From Actinomycetes bacterium (lineage in GTDB: Bacteria; Actinomycetota; Coriobacteriia; Anaerosomatales; JAJZPX01): a stretch of DNA of 7,595 nt. The position numbers and the translations under genes are program-made. Where the stretch lies: assembly GCA_021811025.1 (NCBI GenBank), contig JAJZPX010000091.1, positions 1-7,595 of the forward strand, read 5' to 3'. This document shows positions 1 to 7,311 of this stretch, piece by piece (the stretch's first letter is position 1; each line of letters opens with the position of its first letter). Below the pieces are notes generated by a model. It saw only the letters and a list, made by a program, of their open reading frames with translations, was not told where the DNA came from and searched no databases.

Positions 1-659
1 GGGACGGCGGCGTAGGCAGCGTGACGGACGTTCGCGGTGGGGGCGCCCAGCTTCCCGCCCACGTGCCGCCCTTCCTCGACGACGCCGCGGAGGCGGTGCG
101 GACGGCCCAGCAGCGCCGCCGCGCCCGCGACGTCGCCAGCGGCGACGAGCGCGCGGACGCGGGTCGAGGTCACGGGCTCGCCTCCCGCTCTTACCAGCGG
201 GTGCCCGACCACTTCGAACCCGTGGCGGCGCCCGTAAGTCCCGAGTACCGAGAGGTCGCCGGCGGCGCGGGCGCCGAAGCGGAAGTCGTATCCGACTACG
301 ACGGCGGAGGGCGTGAACGCGGGCAGCAGCAGCTGGTCGAGGAAGACGTCGGGCGGCATCGCCGCCACGGCTTCGTCGAACGGCACGACGAGCACGACGT
401 CGGGGCAGAGTCCGGCGAGAAGCTCGAGCTTGTCGGTGAGCTCGAGCAGCTGGGGCGCCGCGTGTGAGGGGTCGACGACGCGATCCGGGTCGCGGTCGAA
501 CGTGACGACCGCCGACAGCACGCCGCGCTCGCGCGCCAGCACGCACGCATCGTGGATGAGCGCCTGGTGGCCGAGGTGCACGCCGTCGTAGACGCCTACG
601 CTGACGACCGCCGGGCCGAACGGCCGAAGGCCCGGCTCGTATGTGACGACCCGCGTCAT
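1..659 (-). CDS. ribF: RibF, bifunctional riboflavin kinase / FMN adenylyltransferase (3' end outside the window)
   Basis: RibF phosphorylates riboflavin to FMN and adenylylates FMN to FAD in the cytosol. Only the first 219 codons are in the window; the frame runs open through base 1. The nucleotidyltransferase domain comes first: GVYDGVHLGH at residues 22-31 (the HxGH nucleotide-binding motif, H28 and H31), VGYDFRFGARAAGD at 122-135, and STRVRALVAAGD at 165-176. From about residue 187 the flavokinase domain begins, with GGKLGAPTAN at 201-210 matching the family G-x-x-x-G-x-PTAN signature. The ATG overlaps the truB stop as ATGA, which fixes the start and implies coupled translation; the Shine-Dalgarno is weak. 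One oddity is TFDRDP at 53-58, where the family usually has a His-Pro pair (FxPHP). Most of the kinase domain is unseen. Confidence 0.95.
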   Translation of the reverse strand, partial: MTRVVTYEPGLRPFGPAVVSVGVYDGVHLGHQALIHDACVLARERGVLSAVVTFDRDPDRVVDPSHAAPQLLELTDKLELLAGLCPDVVLVVPFDEAVAAMPPDVFLDQLLLPAFTPSAVVVGYDFRFGARAAGDLSVLGTYGRRHGFEVVGHPLVRAGGEPVTSTRVRALVAAGDVAGAAALLGRPHRLRGVVEEGRHVGGKLGAPTANVRHAAYAAV

Positions 660-1573
660 CGGTTTGCCTGCCCGAACACCGCGTCCGGCTCGAGCGCGCG
701 GTCCGCGACGCGATACACGGCAAGGAGCCTGCCGCGGGCGGCCACGGCCGCGAGGGCGCCGGAGGGCAGCGCCGGCGCGAGCGAGCGTGGGAGCCTGCGG
801 CCCGCCGTCACCGGCACCGGATCCGCTTCCACTACCGGGAGCGCGAGCGCGGTCAGCCCGTCGGCGAACAGCTGGGGCAGCGCGCCCTTAGCGGCCGCGT
901 CGCGGACCTCGTCGAGCGAGTGCGCGTGAGCGACGTCGAGGGCGCCGCTGCGCGTGCGGCGGAGGGCGGCGAGATGCGCGGCAGTGCCCGCGGACCGGCC
1001 CAGGTCGCGCGCCAGCGCGCGGACGTATGTGCCCTTGGACACCCGGAACGCGACGTCCCAAGCGCGCGCGCCGGCGTCCACGCCGCGCAGGCGCGCCTCG
1101 AAGACCTCGATGGGGCGCTGCTCGAGCGCCAGAGCCTCTCCCGCCCGCGCGGCCTTGTAGGCCACGCGCCCGCCGGCCTTGATCGCCGAGTACGCCGGAG
1201 GCGTCTGCATCGAGCGCCCGAGGAGTCGCTCGAGCAGCTCCCGTGCGCGTGCGGGATCGAAGACGTCCTCGGGCACCTCGCGCTCCGCGGTCACCGCGCC
1301 GTCGGCGTCGTCGGTGTCGGTCTCGGCGCCGAACGCGATGCGGGCCTCGTACGTCTTGCTCTCGGCCGAAAGGTACGGCTCCAGCCGCGTATAGGGGCCG
1401 ATGAGCAGCACGAGGAGACCGGTGGCGGACGGGTCCAGGGTACCTGCGTGGCCGATCCTGCGCTCGCCCGTGGCTCGCCTGACGGCGGCCACGACGTCGT
1501 GGCTCGTCATGCCGCCGGGCTTGTCGACGGCCAGCACGCCGCACAGGTCCGTCGCCCCCCTGCGCGACCGCAC
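656..1573 (-). CDS. truB: TruB, tRNA pseudouridine(55) synthase
   Basis: TruB converts uridine 55 in the T-loop of tRNAs to pseudouridine and also acts as a tRNA-folding chaperone. The 305-residue length is normal for the family. The N-terminal block GVLAVDKPGGMTSHDVV lies at residues 12-28. The catalytic motif GHAGTLDPSATGLL spans 41-54, with D47 as the nucleophile. KTYE at 73-76 carries the conserved active-site tyrosine Y75, and SKGTYVRALARDLG at 179-192 is the second signature. The C-terminal portion (about 245-305) fits the small PUA-like RNA-binding domain. The start is GTG, supported by GAGGAGG seven bases upstream and lying two bases after the nrnA stop. The stop overlaps the ribF start (ATGA). 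TruB followed by RibF is a very common bacterial gene order. Confidence 0.97.
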   Translation of the reverse strand: MRSRRGATDLCGVLAVDKPGGMTSHDVVAAVRRATGERRIGHAGTLDPSATGLLVLLIGPYTRLEPYLSAESKTYEARIAFGAETDTDDADGAVTAEREVPEDVFDPARARELLERLLGRSMQTPPAYSAIKAGGRVAYKAARAGEALALEQRPIEVFEARLRGVDAGARAWDVAFRVSKGTYVRALARDLGRSAGTAAHLAALRRTRSGALDVAHAHSLDEVRDAAAKGALPQLFADGLTALALPVVEADPVPVTAGRRLPRSLAPALPSGALAAVAARGRLLAVYRVADRALEPDAVFGQANR

Positions 1574-1575
1574 CG

Positions 1576-2553
1576 TCAGCCCTCCTCGCTACCGGGAAGG
1601 AGCGGGAGCAGCCGGCGCAGCAGCTCGGGGAGGTCGCAGTCGAACGAGAAGCCCGCGGCCGCGACGTGACCCCCGCCTCCGAAATGGCGCGCGACGCCTC
1701 CGACGTCTGCGTGGCTCTTCGCCCTGAGGCTGACCCTGCAGGTGGGGCCGGCGAGCCTGGCGAGGAAGACGACCTCCGGGCCGCCGAGGACGCGGATCGA
1801 GTCGACGAGGTTTTCGGTGGCTTCGCGCGCTGCGCCGGTGTCCCGGAAGTCCTCGTCGGTCACCCACGAGTACGCCACGCGCCCGCCGTTCGCGAGCTTC
1901 ACGCGCGCTTTCACCCGCCCGACGATCTCGAGGTGGCCGAGCGACTGGCTCTCGTAGACGCGCTCGTAGACGTCGTGCACGTCGAGCCCCGTGTCGATCA
2001 TCGCGGCCGCGTCTCTCAGGACGGTCGCGTCGGAGTTGCTGTACTGGAAGCGGCCGGTGTCGGTCAGCAGCGCGACGTAGAGGCACAGCGCGATGTCCGG
2101 GTCGGCGGGCAGATCGAGGAGCGGGAGGAGCCGCCAGACTACCTGACCCACCGCGGCTGCGTCGGGATCGACGAGGTTGACCTTGCCGAACTCGGTGTTG
2201 TCGGGGTGATGGTCCATCACGATCGTCATGCCCGCCTTCTCCGCGAGGGCCGCGCCGCTGCCGAGGCGCTCGGGATTCGGCGTGTCGATAGCCACCAGCA
2301 CGGGCGGCGGCTCCAGCTCCGAGGCGCGCCGGAGCAGCTGGAACCCGGGGAGGAACGAGTACGTCTCGGGGACTTCGGCGTCCTCGGCGAGCGCCGGGAC
2401 GGCCTCGATGCCCAGACGGCGCAGCACGTGCGTAAGGCCGAGCGTCGAGCCGATCGCGTCGCCGTCGGGATCGACGTGCGCGCACACGACGGCCGACGAC
2501 GCGCCCGCCAGCGCGCGAGCAGCCTCCACGTACGCGGCTACCGGCTCCGGCAC
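1576..2553 (-). CDS. nrnA: DHH/DHHA1-family nanoRNase / pAp phosphatase (NrnA-like)
   Basis: Members of this DHH phosphoesterase family degrade 2-5 nt RNAs to mononucleotides, and many also dephosphorylate pAp. The protein is 325 residues, the usual size. The metal-binding motifs are all present: CAHVDPDGDAIGS at 24-36 (H26, D28, D30, D32), VAIDTPN at 87-93 (D90), MDHHPDN at 113-119 (the DHH triad, D114-H116), and LLTDTGRF at 162-169 (D165). The C-terminal DHHA1 substrate-binding domain ends in FGGGGHVAAAGFS at 291-303. The start is GTG, overlapping the rbfA stop by one base (TAGTG), with GAGGA six bases upstream. Placement between rbfA and truB is common in Actinobacteria and Firmicutes. Which substrate dominates (nanoRNA, pAp, or cyclic dinucleotide products) cannot be read from the sequence. 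Confidence 0.93.
   Translation of the reverse strand: MPEPVAAYVEAARALAGASSAVVCAHVDPDGDAIGSTLGLTHVLRRLGIEAVPALAEDAEVPETYSFLPGFQLLRRASELEPPPVLVAIDTPNPERLGSGAALAEKAGMTIVMDHHPDNTEFGKVNLVDPDAAAVGQVVWRLLPLLDLPADPDIALCLYVALLTDTGRFQYSNSDATVLRDAAAMIDTGLDVHDVYERVYESQSLGHLEIVGRVKARVKLANGGRVAYSWVTDEDFRDTGAAREATENLVDSIRVLGGPEVVFLARLAGPTCRVSLRAKSHADVGGVARHFGGGGHVAAAGFSFDCDLPELLRRLLPLLPGSEEG
1581..1587 (-). promoter_or_regulatory. Shine-Dalgarno site of truB
   Basis: The minus strand reads GAGGAGG seven bases before the GTG at 1573. It lies inside the last codons of the upstream nrnA-like gene. It decides the truB start as GTG in the absence of a nearby ATG. Confidence 0.8.
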
Positions 2554-2930
2554 TACTCGTCCTCGCCTTCGGGCGGCACGCGTCCGGCCTCGTGCTCTCC
2601 CCGGATCACCTCGGCCACGCGCATGCCCTCGTCGACGGAGGTGTCGATCGAGAACGCGAGCTCGGGCAGGTACTTCATCCGCACGCGCCGCGCGAGCCCC
2701 TGGCGGATGCGGCGCTTGGCCGACTCCAGACCCTCGAGGGCCTCGCGGTAGCGCTCCTCCCCGCCGTGGGCGGTGAAGAAGACGCGCGCGTGGCGCAGGT
2801 CCGGGCTGACTTCGACGGACGTGACCGTCACGAGCGCGAGCCGCGGATCGGAGACGTCACGCTCCAGCACGTCGGCGAGCGCCTCGCGCACGGTCTCGCC
2901 GACCTTGCGGAGCCGGGGGGACTGCGTCAT
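2553..2930 (-). CDS. rbfA: RbfA, 30S ribosome-binding factor
   Basis: RbfA is a small KH-fold protein that binds immature 30S subunits near the 5' helix of 16S rRNA and assists late maturation. The 125-residue length is typical. Visible family features are an N-terminal helix RKVGETVREALADVLER (8-24), SDPRLALVTVTSVEVSPDL (27-45) leading into the strand HARVFF (47-52), and the block RMKYLPELAFSIDTSVDEG (84-102) with the conserved P-E-L-x-F. The tail after about 112 is acidic and poorly conserved. The ATG lies three bases after the infB stop and has GGGAGG eight bases upstream. Its stop shares one base with the next gene's GTG. Confidence 0.95.
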   Translation of the reverse strand: MTQSPRLRKVGETVREALADVLERDVSDPRLALVTVTSVEVSPDLRHARVFFTAHGGEERYREALEGLESAKRRIRQGLARRVRMKYLPELAFSIDTSVDEGMRVAEVIRGEHEAGRVPPEGEDE

Positions 2931-2933
2931 GCC

Positions 2934-5372
2934 TCACGCCTCCCGCGCGACCTCGACGGTCTTGTAGCTCTCGATCACGTCGCCTTCCTTGATGTCCTGG
3001 AAACCCTCGATGCCGATCCCGCACTCGTAGCCGGCGCGCACCGACCGGACGTCCTCCTTGAACCGGCGGAGCGACGCGATCCTGCCGTCGAAGATGATCG
3101 TGCCGTCCCTGACGATGCGCACCTTGTCGTCGCGGCCGACCTCACCCTCGCTGACGTAGCAACCCGCCACGGCGCCGACCTTCGGCACGCGGAAGACCTC
3201 GCGCACCTCGATTCGCGCGGTGTCCTGCTCCTCGATGGTAGGCTTCAGCATGCCGACGCGGGCGGCATTGATGTCCTCGATGAGCTTGTAGATGACGCGG
3301 TACAGGCGCATGTCGACCTTCGTCTGCTCGGCGAGCACCTTGGCTTTGGGCTCGGGGCGGACGTTGAAGCCGATGACGATGGCGTCCGAGGCGTCCGCGA
3401 GCGAGACGTCGGTCTCCGTGATGCCGCCGATCCCGGCGCGCAGCACGTTGATGCGGACCTCCGTCTGATCGATCTTGGACAGCGCGTCCCGGATCGCCTC
3501 GATGGAGCCGTTCGCGTCCGCCTTGACGACCAGGTTGATGTCCTGGATGCCGGACTGGATCGCGTCGAACATCGCATCGAGCGAGATGTGCTTCTTCGCC
3601 TGCTCCTCGGCGAGAAGCCGGCGTCGCAGCGCGCGCTCCTCGGCAAGCGCGCGGGCCGTGCGCTCGTCGTGCATGACCTTGAACTCGTCGCCGCCGGACG
3701 GCACGGAGGCCAGTCCGACGATCTCGACGGGGTCCGCCGGGCGCGCCTCGTCCACGAGCTTGCCCTTGGGATCCACGAGGGCGCGGACGCGGCCGTGGCT
3801 CGTGCCCGCGACGACGGCGTCGCCGATGCGCAGCGTGCCTCGCTGGACGAGGACCGTCGCGACGGGACCGCGCCCGCGGTCGAGCTTCGCCTCGATGACT
3901 ACCCCTCGGGCGGGGGCGTCCGGGTTCGCCTTGAGCTCCTGGAGGTCGGCGACGAGCAGGATCATCTCGAGCAGCTCGTCGATGTTGACGCGCTTCTTCG
4001 CCGAGACGTTCACGAAGACGTTGGTGCCGCCCCACTCCTCGGGGATGACGGCCTGGTCCGCGAGCTCCTGGCGAACGCGGTCGATGTTCGCGTTGTCCTT
4101 GTCGATCTTGTTGACTGCGACCAGGATCGGCACGCCCGCGGCCTTCGCGTGGTCGATGGCCTCCACCGTCTGCGGCATGACGCCGTCGTCGGCGGCGACC
4201 ACGAGCACCACGACGTCGGTGACGTTCGCGCCGCGGGCGCGCAGCGATGTGAACGCCTCGTGACCGGGGGTGTCGATGAAGGTGATCTTGCGGCCGTTCT
4301 TCTCGACCACGGACGCTCCGATGTGCTGCGTGATGCCGCCGGCCTCGGTGGCTTGCACGCCGGTTTCGCGGATCGCGTCGAGCAGAGACGTCTTCCCGTG
4401 GTCGACGTGACCCATGACGGTGACGACCGGGGCCTTCGGCTTGAGGTCCTGGGGGTTGTCGACGATCTCCTCGCCGAGCTCTTCCTCAGGAGAGACGATG
4501 TCGATCGTGTAGCCGAGGTCCTCGGCGACTCTTCGCATCGTTGCCTTGCTCATCGGCTGGTTCACCGTGAGCATCTCGCCGGTCGAGAAGAGGTGCCGGA
4601 TGATGTCCGTCGGGGAGAGTCCGATGATCTCCGCGAACGCGCCCACGGTCGTGCCCTCGTGGACGGTCATGTGCTCGCCTGATGCGCCGGCGACGCCGGC
4701 CTCCTCCGCCGTCACGGCCTGCGCCGCGCCTGGCTGCCTGCCGCCTTCTCGCTTGCCGGACGGCTTCTTCGCCTTCCGTTTCCGCTTTCCGCCTGTCTCT
4801 CCGGCGAGCGGGACGCCGGCGGGCACCGCGAACGCGGTCCCGGCCGGAGCGGCGACCTGATGCCGCTTCGCGGCCTCCTCGGCCTCGAGCGCCATACGGC
4901 GATAGCGTTCCGCTTCCTCCTTCTCGACGCGTGCGGTCTCCTCCGCGGCCTTGCGGGCGGCCTCCGCGACCTCAACCTCGGCGCGCTTGCGCTCCTCCTC
5001 GGCCTTGGCGGCCTCCTCGCGCGCGCGCTGCGCCTCCTCCTCGGCCTCGTGACGGTGGCGCTCCTCGTCGCGGAGCCTCCGCTCCTCCTCGTCCCGCGCG
5101 CGGCGCTCCTCCTCCTCGCGCGCTCGCTGCGCTTCCTCCTCGGCCCGACGGGCGGCCTCCTCGGCCTCCTTCTTCGCGCGCTCGGCCTCGAGCGTGGCCT
5201 GGCGTTCGGCGATCTCCGGCCCCAGCTGCTTGCGGATCTTGTCGACGTACGCCTCGACCAGCGTCGACGCGTGGTTCTTCGCCGGTATCTTCATCTCGGC
5301 AAGCCGGTCGAGGAGCTCCTTCGAGGTCATCCCGAACTCCTTGGCCAGCTCGTGTACTCTCATGCTCGGCAT
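2934..5372 (-). CDS. infB: Translation initiation factor IF-2
   Basis: IF2 is the GTPase that places initiator fMet-tRNA in the 30S P site and promotes 50S joining. With the ATG at 5372 it is 812 residues. The domains in order are: a first IF2_N module (about 4-50, VHELAKEFGMTSKELLDRL); a long Glu/Ala/Arg-rich, probably helical stretch (about 49-172); a Lys/Arg-rich linker (about 195-212); a second IF2_N module (about 235-292); then the G domain and C-terminal domains. The G motifs are intact: GHVDHGKT (321-328), DTPGHE (367-372), NKID (421-424) and SAK (457-459). C-terminal hallmarks include LVVKADANGSIEAI and VGMLKPT. The start at 5372 (M-P-S-M-R-V-H-E-L) lies four bases after the ylxR stop. 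ATG 5363 is also possible and would remove three residues. A GTG at 5396 would overlap ylxR by 20 bases and looks unlikely. No strong Shine-Dalgarno is visible, so translation may depend on coupling to ylxR. Confidence 0.97.
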   Translation of the reverse strand: MPSMRVHELAKEFGMTSKELLDRLAEMKIPAKNHASTLVEAYVDKIRKQLGPEIAERQATLEAERAKKEAEEAARRAEEEAQRAREEEERRARDEEERRLRDEERHRHEAEEEAQRAREEAAKAEEERKRAEVEVAEAARKAAEETARVEKEEAERYRRMALEAEEAAKRHQVAAPAGTAFAVPAGVPLAGETGGKRKRKAKKPSGKREGGRQPGAAQAVTAEEAGVAGASGEHMTVHEGTTVGAFAEIIGLSPTDIIRHLFSTGEMLTVNQPMSKATMRRVAEDLGYTIDIVSPEEELGEEIVDNPQDLKPKAPVVTVMGHVDHGKTSLLDAIRETGVQATEAGGITQHIGASVVEKNGRKITFIDTPGHEAFTSLRARGANVTDVVVLVVAADDGVMPQTVEAIDHAKAAGVPILVAVNKIDKDNANIDRVRQELADQAVIPEEWGGTNVFVNVSAKKRVNIDELLEMILLVADLQELKANPDAPARGVVIEAKLDRGRGPVATVLVQRGTLRIGDAVVAGTSHGRVRALVDPKGKLVDEARPADPVEIVGLASVPSGGDEFKVMHDERTARALAEERALRRRLLAEEQAKKHISLDAMFDAIQSGIQDINLVVKADANGSIEAIRDALSKIDQTEVRINVLRAGIGGITETDVSLADASDAIVIGFNVRPEPKAKVLAEQTKVDMRLYRVIYKLIEDINAARVGMLKPTIEEQDTARIEVREVFRVPKVGAVAGCYVSEGEVGRDDKVRIVRDGTIIFDGRIASLRRFKEDVRSVRAGYECGIGIEGFQDIKEGDVIESYKTVEVAREA

Positions 5373-5376
5373 CCAG

Positions 5377-5673
5377 TCACCGTCCCGTTGCAGCACTCTG
5401 TGCTGTGAGGCGCTCGAAATCGCGCCGTATGCGTTCTACGTCTTCTTCCTTGAGGTTCACCCGCAGCGCGGCGTCGAAGCGATGCCTGCGGGCCGCCGCC
5501 TCGAAGCACTCGGCCTTCGGATGAACGTACGCGCCCCTGCCGTTCGCCTTGCCGGTCTCGTCGACGGCCACGTCGCCCTCGGGCGACCGCACGACGCGCG
5601 TGAGATCGCGCTTGTCGGCTTCCTGGCCGCACCCGAGACAGGTGCGGATCGGCTTCTTGCGGCGCTTGATCAC
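5377..5673 (-). CDS. rnpM: YlxR/RnpM (DUF448), RNA-binding RNase P modulator
   Basis: This small basic protein, 98 residues, belongs to the YlxR family, members of which have been reported to bind RNA and modulate RNase P (hence RnpM). Family signatures are RTCLGCGQEADKRDLTRVVR at 10-29, a DETGKANGRGAYVHP block at 38-52 with the invariant GRGAYV, and ECFEAAARRHRF at 55-66. The start is GTG at 5673, forming a GTGA overlap with the nusA stop, and AAGGAGG ten bases upstream confirms it. In-frame starts further upstream lie inside nusA and have no such support. It sits between nusA and infB, the usual position. The ribosomal-protein-like ylxQ gene found next to it in Firmicutes is absent here. 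Confidence 0.93.
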   Translation of the reverse strand: MIKRRKKPIRTCLGCGQEADKRDLTRVVRSPEGDVAVDETGKANGRGAYVHPKAECFEAAARRHRFDAALRVNLKEEDVERIRRDFERLTAQSAATGR

Positions 5674-6809
5674 TCGCCTTCCGCCTCCTTCTCGTGGATG
5701 CCGCAGTAGCTGCTGCCCGGGCGTGCCTTGTTGCGGCAACGGATGCCCGAGGTGGTTACCGCGCAGCAACGGCCGTCCTCCTCGACGGCCTCTTTCCCGG
5801 CCGCGGCGACGCCCGCGAGGCCTGCGACGGCGGCCTGCTGCTCGCTCTTGATGTCGATCCGCCAGCCTGTGAGCTTGGCGGCGAGGCGCGCGTTCTGGCC
5901 CTCCTTGCCGATCGCCAGCGACAGCTGGTCGTCCGGCACGACCACGGTAGCAGTATGCGTGCCTTCGTCGATGAAGACGCGCGAGACCTTCGCCGGCGAC
6001 AGCGAGTTCGCCACGAACGTCGCGGGGTCGTCGTTGTGCGGCACGACGTCGATGCGTTCGCCGCGCAGCTCGCTCACTACCATCCGGACGCGGCTGCCCT
6101 TCGGGCCGACGCACGCGCCCACCGGATCCAGCCCGGGCTCGCGGCTGCTCACGGCGATCTTGCTGCGCAGCCCCGGCTCGCGGGCGATGCTCTTGATCTC
6201 CACGACGCCGTCGTAGATCTCCGGCACCTCGAGCTCGAACAGGCGGCGCAGCAGGCCCGGGTGCGTTCGCGACACCACGATCGACGGCTCCTTGACCGTC
6301 TTGCGCACCTCGACGATGTAGGCCTTGACACGCTGGTTGTGGTCGTAGCGCTCCGTGGGCGGCTGCTCCGCGGGCGGCAGGAGCGCCTCGACGCCCTGTC
6401 GCAGGCTCACCAGCGTGTAGCGGCTGTCCGACTGCTGCACTATTCCCGTGACGATGTCGCCCACGCGGTCGACGTACTCCTCGAAGATCTGCTCGCGCTC
6501 CGCTTCGCGGATGACCTGCAGGATCACCTGCTTCGCCGTCTGCGCCGCGATCCTCGACACGTCGGGCGGCGTTATGTCCTTCTCGTCGATGACGGGCGAC
6601 TCCTCGTCCTCGGGGTTCTCGCGCACCATCTCGTACACGTGGATTCGCCCGTTGTCCCGGTCGATCGTCACGCGGACGTCGTTCTCGAGGTCCAGCATCT
6701 TCTTGTAGGTGGAAGCGAGGGCCTGCTCGAGCCGGTCGAGGATGACGAACTGGTCGATGCCCTTCTCGCGCTCGAGCTGGCGCAACGCCTCTATCAGTTC
6801 AGAGCTCAT
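5670..6809 (-). CDS. nusA: NusA, transcription termination/antitermination factor, with a C-terminal Cys/His tail
   Basis: NusA binds RNA polymerase and nascent RNA and controls pausing, intrinsic termination and antitermination. The protein is 379 residues. An N-terminal RNA-polymerase-binding domain (about 1-110) is followed by an S1 domain (about 115-182, RVGDIVTGIVQQ to EPSIVVSR). KH1 contains VGPKGSRV with the GPKG loop at 235-238, and KH2 contains AIGKEGQN with GKEG at 301-304. The E. coli acidic repeats are absent, as is normal outside proteobacteria. After KH2 and an Ala-rich linker (about 325-340) there is an extra module, C348/C349-x8-C358-x10-C369-x2-H372, that resembles a compact zinc-binding finger and is not part of standard NusA. 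The ATG overlaps the rimP stop (ATGA), with a purine-rich AGGGAG nine bases upstream. The frame is open upstream, but that portion is the antisense-free shadow of rimP. Confidence 0.97.
   Translation of the reverse strand: MSSELIEALRQLEREKGIDQFVILDRLEQALASTYKKMLDLENDVRVTIDRDNGRIHVYEMVRENPEDEESPVIDEKDITPPDVSRIAAQTAKQVILQVIREAEREQIFEEYVDRVGDIVTGIVQQSDSRYTLVSLRQGVEALLPPAEQPPTERYDHNQRVKAYIVEVRKTVKEPSIVVSRTHPGLLRRLFELEVPEIYDGVVEIKSIAREPGLRSKIAVSSREPGLDPVGACVGPKGSRVRMVVSELRGERIDVVPHNDDPATFVANSLSPAKVSRVFIDEGTHTATVVVPDDQLSLAIGKEGQNARLAAKLTGWRIDIKSEQQAAVAGLAGVAAAGKEAVEEDGRCCAVTTSGIRCRNKARPGSSYCGIHEKEAEGE
5684..5690 (-). promoter_or_regulatory. Shine-Dalgarno site of ylxR/rnpM
   Basis: The minus strand reads AAGGAGG, a near-perfect anti-16S match, inside the last codons of nusA and ten bases before GTG 5673. 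It decides the short GTG start of ylxR, although its frame stays open much further upstream. Confidence 0.8.
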
Positions 6810-7294
6810 CGCTTGCCGCTCCCTTCCTCTTTGAAGTCGATGTCCACGCGCAGGCGGGCCTTCGACACGTTCGCGTAAGGCAGACGGAACTCGGTGCCGT
6901 CGACGTCCAGCGTGACCGCCTGCTCGTCGGCCGAGGAGATCGCGCCCGTGAACTGCCTGCGGCCGTCGACCGGGGCGATCGTGCGCACCTCGGCCCTGCT
7001 CCCAGCGAACCGCGCGTAGTCGGCCGGCTTGCGCAGCGGCCGCTCGATCCCCGGGGAGCTCACCTCGAGCGTGTACGGGCCGGACGGCTCTCCGAGCCGG
7101 TCGAGCGCCTCCGAGACCCAAGGGTTGGCGTCGGCCACGTCGTCGAGTGTGACGCCGCCTTCCTTGTCGATGAAGACGCGCACGACCGGCAGGTGCTTCG
7201 CACCGGCCAGCTCGACCGCCACCAGCTCGAGGCCGTGCGTCGCCAGCACCGGCGCGAGCGCAGCTTCGATGCGCTCCTCGGCCTTGCCCGCCAT
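6806..7294 (-). CDS. rimP: RimP, ribosome maturation factor
   Basis: RimP binds the free 30S subunit and is needed for its maturation, helping S12 and nearby proteins assemble. It is 162 residues, a normal length. The N-terminal domain (about 1-85) contains the strand VVRVFIDKEGGVTLDDVA (37-54) and the family signature LEVSSPGIERPLRKPADY at 76-93. The C-terminal SH3-like barrel follows (about 95-155). The residues around ANPWVSEALD (56-65) replace the usual Ser-Arg-x-Leu-Ser pattern. The start is ATG 7294, chosen because GAGGGAGG lies six bases upstream. The same frame is open to the right end of the window, but that would run through the promoter and hairpins. It is the first gene of the operon and overlaps nusA by four bases. 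Confidence 0.96.
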   Translation of the reverse strand: MAGKAEERIEAALAPVLATHGLELVAVELAGAKHLPVVRVFIDKEGGVTLDDVADANPWVSEALDRLGEPSGPYTLEVSSPGIERPLRKPADYARFAGSRAEVRTIAPVDGRRQFTGAISSADEQAVTLDVDGTEFRLPYANVSKARLRVDIDFKEEGSGKR

Positions 7295-7300
7295 CGCCGA

Positions 7301-7308
7301 CCTCCCTC
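7301..7308 (-). promoter_or_regulatory. Shine-Dalgarno site of rimP
   Basis: The minus strand reads GAGGGAGG, six bases before ATG 7294. It fixes the rimP start against longer in-frame candidates. Confidence 0.85.
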
Positions 7309-7311
7309 GGT

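Noticed and set aside
19..30. The 12-mer GCGTGACGGACG occurs here and again at 7412-7423 in the promoter palindrome
   Set aside because: Here it is within ribF codons, without the second palindrome arm. One shared 12-mer in GC-rich DNA is probably chance.
1666..2751. A 361-codon open frame on the plus strand opposite nrnA and rbfA
   Set aside because: It is an antisense shadow across two real genes, with the same composition artefact.
2592..4682. A 696-codon open frame on the plus strand opposite infB and rbfA
   Set aside because: It lies antisense to intact, motif-complete infB. Its product is low in complexity (rich in D, V, L, R, H) with no recognisable motif. Long antisense frames are expected where third positions are nearly all G or C.
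5377..5396. GTG 5396 as the infB start
   Set aside because: It would overlap ylxR by 20 bases and add residues with no family match. ATG 5372 or 5363 places the conserved VHELAKEF block at the usual distance from the N-terminus.
5694..6878. A 394-codon open frame on the plus strand opposite nusA
   Set aside because: It is an antisense shadow of nusA, with no ribosome-binding site and no family resemblance.
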